Assembly: GCA_013298335.1 (NCBI GenBank)
Contig: JAAFHI010000082.1
Span: forward strand, 1 to 9,112
Source of the DNA: Actinomycetota bacterium
GTDB lineage: Bacteria; Acidobacteriota; Blastocatellia; Chloracidobacteriales; Chloracidobacteriaceae
Reading direction: 5' to 3'
DNA: 9,112 nucleotides
The notes beneath the pieces are model-generated. The model was given only the letters and a program-made list of their open reading frames with translations, searched no databases and had not been told where the DNA came from. Positions 6,789 through 9,112 of the stretch are shown in pieces. The position numbers and the translations under genes are program-made. How positions within the stretch are numbered: position 1 is the stretch's first letter; every line of letters begins with the position of its first letter.

Positions 6789-8399
6789 ATGGTTTTTTCC
6801 GCCCTGCCCCGAAAACGCTGGATACTGCTCGCCGTCTACGGCCTCATCCTCTGCGCGTCGCATCTTTATTCCGCGTTTCGTCCGGCAACCGTCAAACCGT
6901 TGCCCGATTCGCGATACGCCAAGGTCGTCGATCCCGCCACGAACCAGCCGGTGACGGTCGCCTTCCGCGAATTCGGCGATTCGCCCGATCCGGCGCGGCC
7001 AACCATCATCCTGATTCATGGAAGTCCGGGGCGCCGGACCAACTTCGCCAAAGTCGCGCCCAAACTGGCTGAAAAGTACCGCGTCATCGTGCCCGACCTG
7101 CCCGGTTTCGGCGATTCGACGCTCACCGTGTCGGATTACTCGGTTCGGGCGCACGCAAAGTACGTGGTGGAACTGATGGACGCCCTCCACATCCGGCGCG
7201 CCCACCTCGTCGGCTACAGCATGGGCGGCGGCGTGGTGCTGAACGTTGCCGATCTCGCGCCCGAACGGGTCGCCTCGATTTCCATGTTCTCGGCCATCGG
7301 CGCGCAGGAAATGGAGATGTTCGGCGATTACACCTTCAACCATCTCATCCACGGCGTACAACTGTCGTTTATCTGGTTGATAAAGCAGGTCATCCCGCAT
7401 TTCGGCCTGCTCGACGGCGAAATGAACGGGATGTACTACGCGCGGAATTTCTTCGATACCGACCAGCGGCCACTGCGCGACATTCTGGGCCGCTACGCCG
7501 GGCCGATGTTCATCTTCCACGGGACAAAGGATTTTCTCGTCCCGGTCGAAGCCGCCCGCGAACACGCCCGGCTCGTACCGCAGTCCGAAGTCCACATTCT
7601 CGAAAACGAGGATCACTTCACGGTTTTCACGAATCCTGACCTCGTGACGAAGGAACTCGACCGGTTCGTGACGGACGTTGAAGCCGGAAAGGTCGCCGTC
7701 CGCGCGACCGCGACGGCGGATCGCGTGGCCGATTCGAAAAAGCCGTTCGATGCCGCGAACCTGCCGAAACCGATCGGCATCACCGCCGCCATTTTCTTCT
7801 GCCTGATTGCGCTCGGAACGTTTTTCAGCGAGGACATTACCTGCATCACCGTCGGAACGCTCGCCGCGCAGGGCCGCGTCGGGTTTGCGTTCGTCGTGGC
7901 GGCCTGCATTCTGGGAATCTTCGTCAGCGACGTCCTCATTTTTCTCACCGGACGCTATCTCGGACGCGCCGCCGTCACCCGCGCGCCCTTCAAATGGCTC
8001 ATCAAGCCCGACGCGCTCGAAAAAGGGACACGCTGGTTCCACCGCCGCGGCATGGTCGTCATCATTCTGAGCCGCTGCATTCCCGGCATGCGCGTGCCGA
8101 CCTACTTCACGGCGGGAATTGTCCATGTCAGCCCGCCGAAATTCTGCCTCTTCCTGATTTCCGGCGCGCTGATGTGGACGCCCTTCCTGATTTTCTGCTC
8201 GGGAAAATTCGGGGCCGCCGTCATGCAGTCCGCCGTGATGAAGGGAAATGACCTGTTCCCGAAACTCGTGGTCGCCGGCATCGTCGGATTTGTGGTCGTT
8301 CGCCTCGGCATGACGCTTTCGACCGCCAACGGACGCCATCATCTCCGGGCGCGGTTGAAACGGTGGAAAAAACGGCTGTTTCCGGGCCAGACGAGATAG
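6789..8399 (+). CDS. Membrane-anchored alpha/beta-hydrolase fused to a DedA/VTT domain
   Basis: This 536-residue protein joins two domains usually found separately. Residues 1-28 contain a basic segment and a membrane helix (RKRWILLAVYGLILCASHLY). Residues about 70-300 form an alpha/beta-hydrolase, with the oxyanion-side HGSPG at 77-81, nucleophile S144 in GYSMGG, acid D248 in GTKDFLVP and H276 in EDHF, so a complete Ser-Asp-His triad. After a charged linker (about 302-328), residues 330-515 form a DedA/VTT membrane domain. It has FFSED (345-349) in the first re-entrant segment, SDVLIFLTGRYLGR (380-393), and the typical RRGMVVIILSRCIPGMR (419-435) followed by TAG. The C terminus is a basic tail. 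DedA/VTT proteins are implicated in lipid-carrier or phospholipid translocation; the hydrolase may act on a lipid or ester at the membrane. A TTG start at 6753 is possible; ATG 6789 is preferred because it directly precedes the basic-hydrophobic segment. Confidence 0.88.
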   Translation: MVFSALPRKRWILLAVYGLILCASHLYSAFRPATVKPLPDSRYAKVVDPATNQPVTVAFREFGDSPDPARPTIILIHGSPGRRTNFAKVAPKLAEKYRVIVPDLPGFGDSTLTVSDYSVRAHAKYVVELMDALHIRRAHLVGYSMGGGVVLNVADLAPERVASISMFSAIGAQEMEMFGDYTFNHLIHGVQLSFIWLIKQVIPHFGLLDGEMNGMYYARNFFDTDQRPLRDILGRYAGPMFIFHGTKDFLVPVEAAREHARLVPQSEVHILENEDHFTVFTNPDLVTKELDRFVTDVEAGKVAVRATATADRVADSKKPFDAANLPKPIGITAAIFFCLIALGTFFSEDITCITVGTLAAQGRVGFAFVVAACILGIFVSDVLIFLTGRYLGRAAVTRAPFKWLIKPDALEKGTRWFHRRGMVVIILSRCIPGMRVPTYFTAGIVHVSPPKFCLFLISGALMWTPFLIFCSGKFGAAVMQSAVMKGNDLFPKLVVAGIVGFVVVRLGMTLSTANGRHHLRARLKRWKKRLFPGQTR

Positions 8400-8424
8400 G
8401 TACATTGGCGCGATTGGTTTGAAG

Positions 8425-8512
8425 TCGTCGCGTACGCGACGAAGTGAACGTAGCCGTGTCGTTTACGGCACGGTCAGACCATCCCCAACGTAACCGCGTC
8501 GGCTACGCGACG
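8425..8512. repeat. Palindrome-rich inverted-repeat element
   Basis: Positions 8425-8442 are a perfect 18-bp palindrome centred on cgcgtacgcg. The segment 8426-8450 and the reverse complement of 8489-8512 match at about 20 of 25 positions, making an imperfect inverted repeat. Between them lies another hairpin, gccgt (8453-8457) with acggc (8465-8469) and a 7-nt loop. The right arm also self-pairs (gcgtcg/cgacgc). The layout of two hairpin units in opposite orientation is that of a REPIN-like element. It lies between the stop of the hydrolase-DedA gene and the putative promoter of the next gene, and there is no T run, so it is not a standard terminator. Confidence 0.7.
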
Positions 8513-8528
8513 CCCAAACGAGTCTATA

Positions 8529-8534
8529 TATAAT
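8529..8534 (+). promoter_or_regulatory. Candidate -10 box for the SEDS-like gene
   Basis: An exact TATAAT sits in an AT-rich island (8525-8536) within GC-rich flanks, 82 bp before the ATG at 8617. No good TTGACA-like -35 is seen at the usual 16-18 bp spacing, where the end of the repeat element lies. This is either an activator-dependent or extended promoter, or a chance match. Confidence 0.4.
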
Positions 8535-8616
8535 AGGATCGCGCGCGTACGATGAATGAATCTTCAAAGTTTCGTGAATCGGATTCGTTTTTCCGCCTCC
8601 CGTTTTTCTCTTTTTC

Positions 8617-9112
8617 ATGCCCTCCACAACCCGCTTTTTGCTTCTCGCCGTGCTTCCCGCGCTGATTGCCGGCTGGATTGTCCTGTTTATCGCGCAGGTC
8701 GGTACCGGCGTTCTCGCGGTACAGGCGATCGCGACCGTTCTCCTGCTTTTGCTCGCGTTTTCAGGGAAATTTCTTCCTGACCGCTTTTTGAACGGACGTT
8801 TCCGGCTCGGCTGCCTCGTGGTGACGGCGGTGGTCTGCGCGTTGCCGTTGCTGTTTCCGGGAGATGGTCCGAAACGGTGGGTGAATCTCGGTCCGGTCCG
8901 GCTTTACGTGGCATCGGTGGTGCTGCCGGTCGCGTTGATGGCGTCCGGCGCACTTTTTCGACGGAAATCGAACGTAGGAATCGTGGCGATAGCCGCCATC
9001 GGGCTGATTCTGGCGGTTCAGCCGGATTTTTCGCAGGTATTGGCGCTGTCCGCCGGGTTTCTGGTCATTCTTCTGAACTCGCCAGCGTCTGTCCGCCTGA
9101 CGTCGGCGGCAT
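8617..9112 (+). CDS. SEDS-like (FtsW/RodA/SpoVE-type) membrane protein, 3' end beyond window
   Basis: An open frame of at least 165 codons runs from the ATG at 8617 off the right edge without a stop. Hydrophobic segments at about 7-27, 31-48, 64-80, 94-113 and 118-134 suggest at least five helices so far. The GPKRWVNLGP motif (84-93) followed by VQPDFSQVLAL (134-144) matches the order in FtsW/RodA proteins, where G-x-x-RW-[IV]-x-LG precedes a helix and then a QPD-F/L-G motif. SEDS proteins polymerise glycan strands of peptidoglycan in the inner membrane. Oddly, the QPSE-x-x-K segment normally after RW-x-x-LG reads LYVASVVLP here, and the QPD motif is followed by FSQ instead of LGT. It may be a diverged subfamily. 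The start is the first possible one after an in-frame stop at 8575; no Shine-Dalgarno box is visible. Confidence 0.6.
   Translation, partial: MPSTTRFLLLAVLPALIAGWIVLFIAQVGTGVLAVQAIATVLLLLLAFSGKFLPDRFLNGRFRLGCLVVTAVVCALPLLFPGDGPKRWVNLGPVRLYVASVVLPVALMASGALFRRKSNVGIVAIAAIGLILAVQPDFSQVLALSAGFLVILLNSPASVRLTSAA

Noticed and set aside
6669..8405. 578-codon open frame on the minus strand opposite the hydrolase-DedA gene
   Set aside because: Its product is rich in R, E, H, G and D with no domain pattern, while the plus-strand frame has a full catalytic triad and DedA motifs. It is an antisense shadow caused by GC-rich codon use.
8552..8662. Short frame starting at ATG 8552, upstream and overlapping the SEDS-like gene
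   Set aside because: About 36 codons of Ser/Phe/Pro-rich sequence without motif or Shine-Dalgarno box; it overlaps a well-supported hydrophobic frame.

Overview
The window looks like chromosomal DNA from a moderately GC-rich bacterium. Several products have signal peptides and the gene density is loose, with intergenic gaps of about 190-460 bp. No rRNA, tRNA or clade-specific marker is present, so the lineage is not fixed. The SRPBCC, UbiD and hydrolase-DedA proteins, together with repeat-rich spacers, would fit Acidobacteriota or a similar free-living Gram-negative phylum, but this is a weak inference. Start-site signals are mixed: some genes have clear Shine-Dalgarno boxes (the 448-aa secreted protein, the 64-aa protein, the SRPBCC protein) and others have none visible (ubiD-like, hydrolase-DedA, SEDS-like).

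Layout. At 1-333 there is no convincing gene, but 107-278 holds a perfect 43-bp inverted repeat built from small three-base-loop hairpins. Positions 334-1320 carry two tandem paralogous four-helix membrane proteins of unknown function, which share an almost identical 44-nt start region. A bidirectional terminator at 1345-1382 separates them from a minus-strand secreted protein (1413-2759). Upstream of that, also on the minus strand, is a very basic 64-aa protein (2977-3171). A 461-bp spacer leads to a plus-strand UbiD-family decarboxylase (3633-5081). Next come a heptamer-repeat hairpin and terminator, a secreted cystatin-like protein (5364-5777) with its own terminator, and an SRPBCC/START-like protein (5965-6528). 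After a 152-bp inverted-repeat element comes an alpha/beta-hydrolase fused to a DedA/VTT membrane domain (6789-8399). A compact palindromic element and an exact TATAAT box follow. The window ends inside a SEDS-like (FtsW/RodA-type) membrane protein that starts at 8617 and runs off the right edge.

Functional picture. Apart from the tandem pair, the genes appear to be separate transcription units, often ended by visible terminators, and they do not form one pathway. The recurring theme is the cell envelope: membrane proteins, secreted proteins, a membrane-anchored hydrolase with a DedA domain (DedA proteins are linked to undecaprenyl-phosphate or lipid translocation) and a SEDS-like protein (SEDS proteins are peptidoglycan polymerases). 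No coherent defence or mobile system is visible. The most unusual material is the intergenic repeats, where several gaps carry different inverted or tandem elements, and three protein architectures: the hydrolase-DedA fusion, the bacterial cystatin, and the SEDS-like protein lacking the usual QPSE motif.
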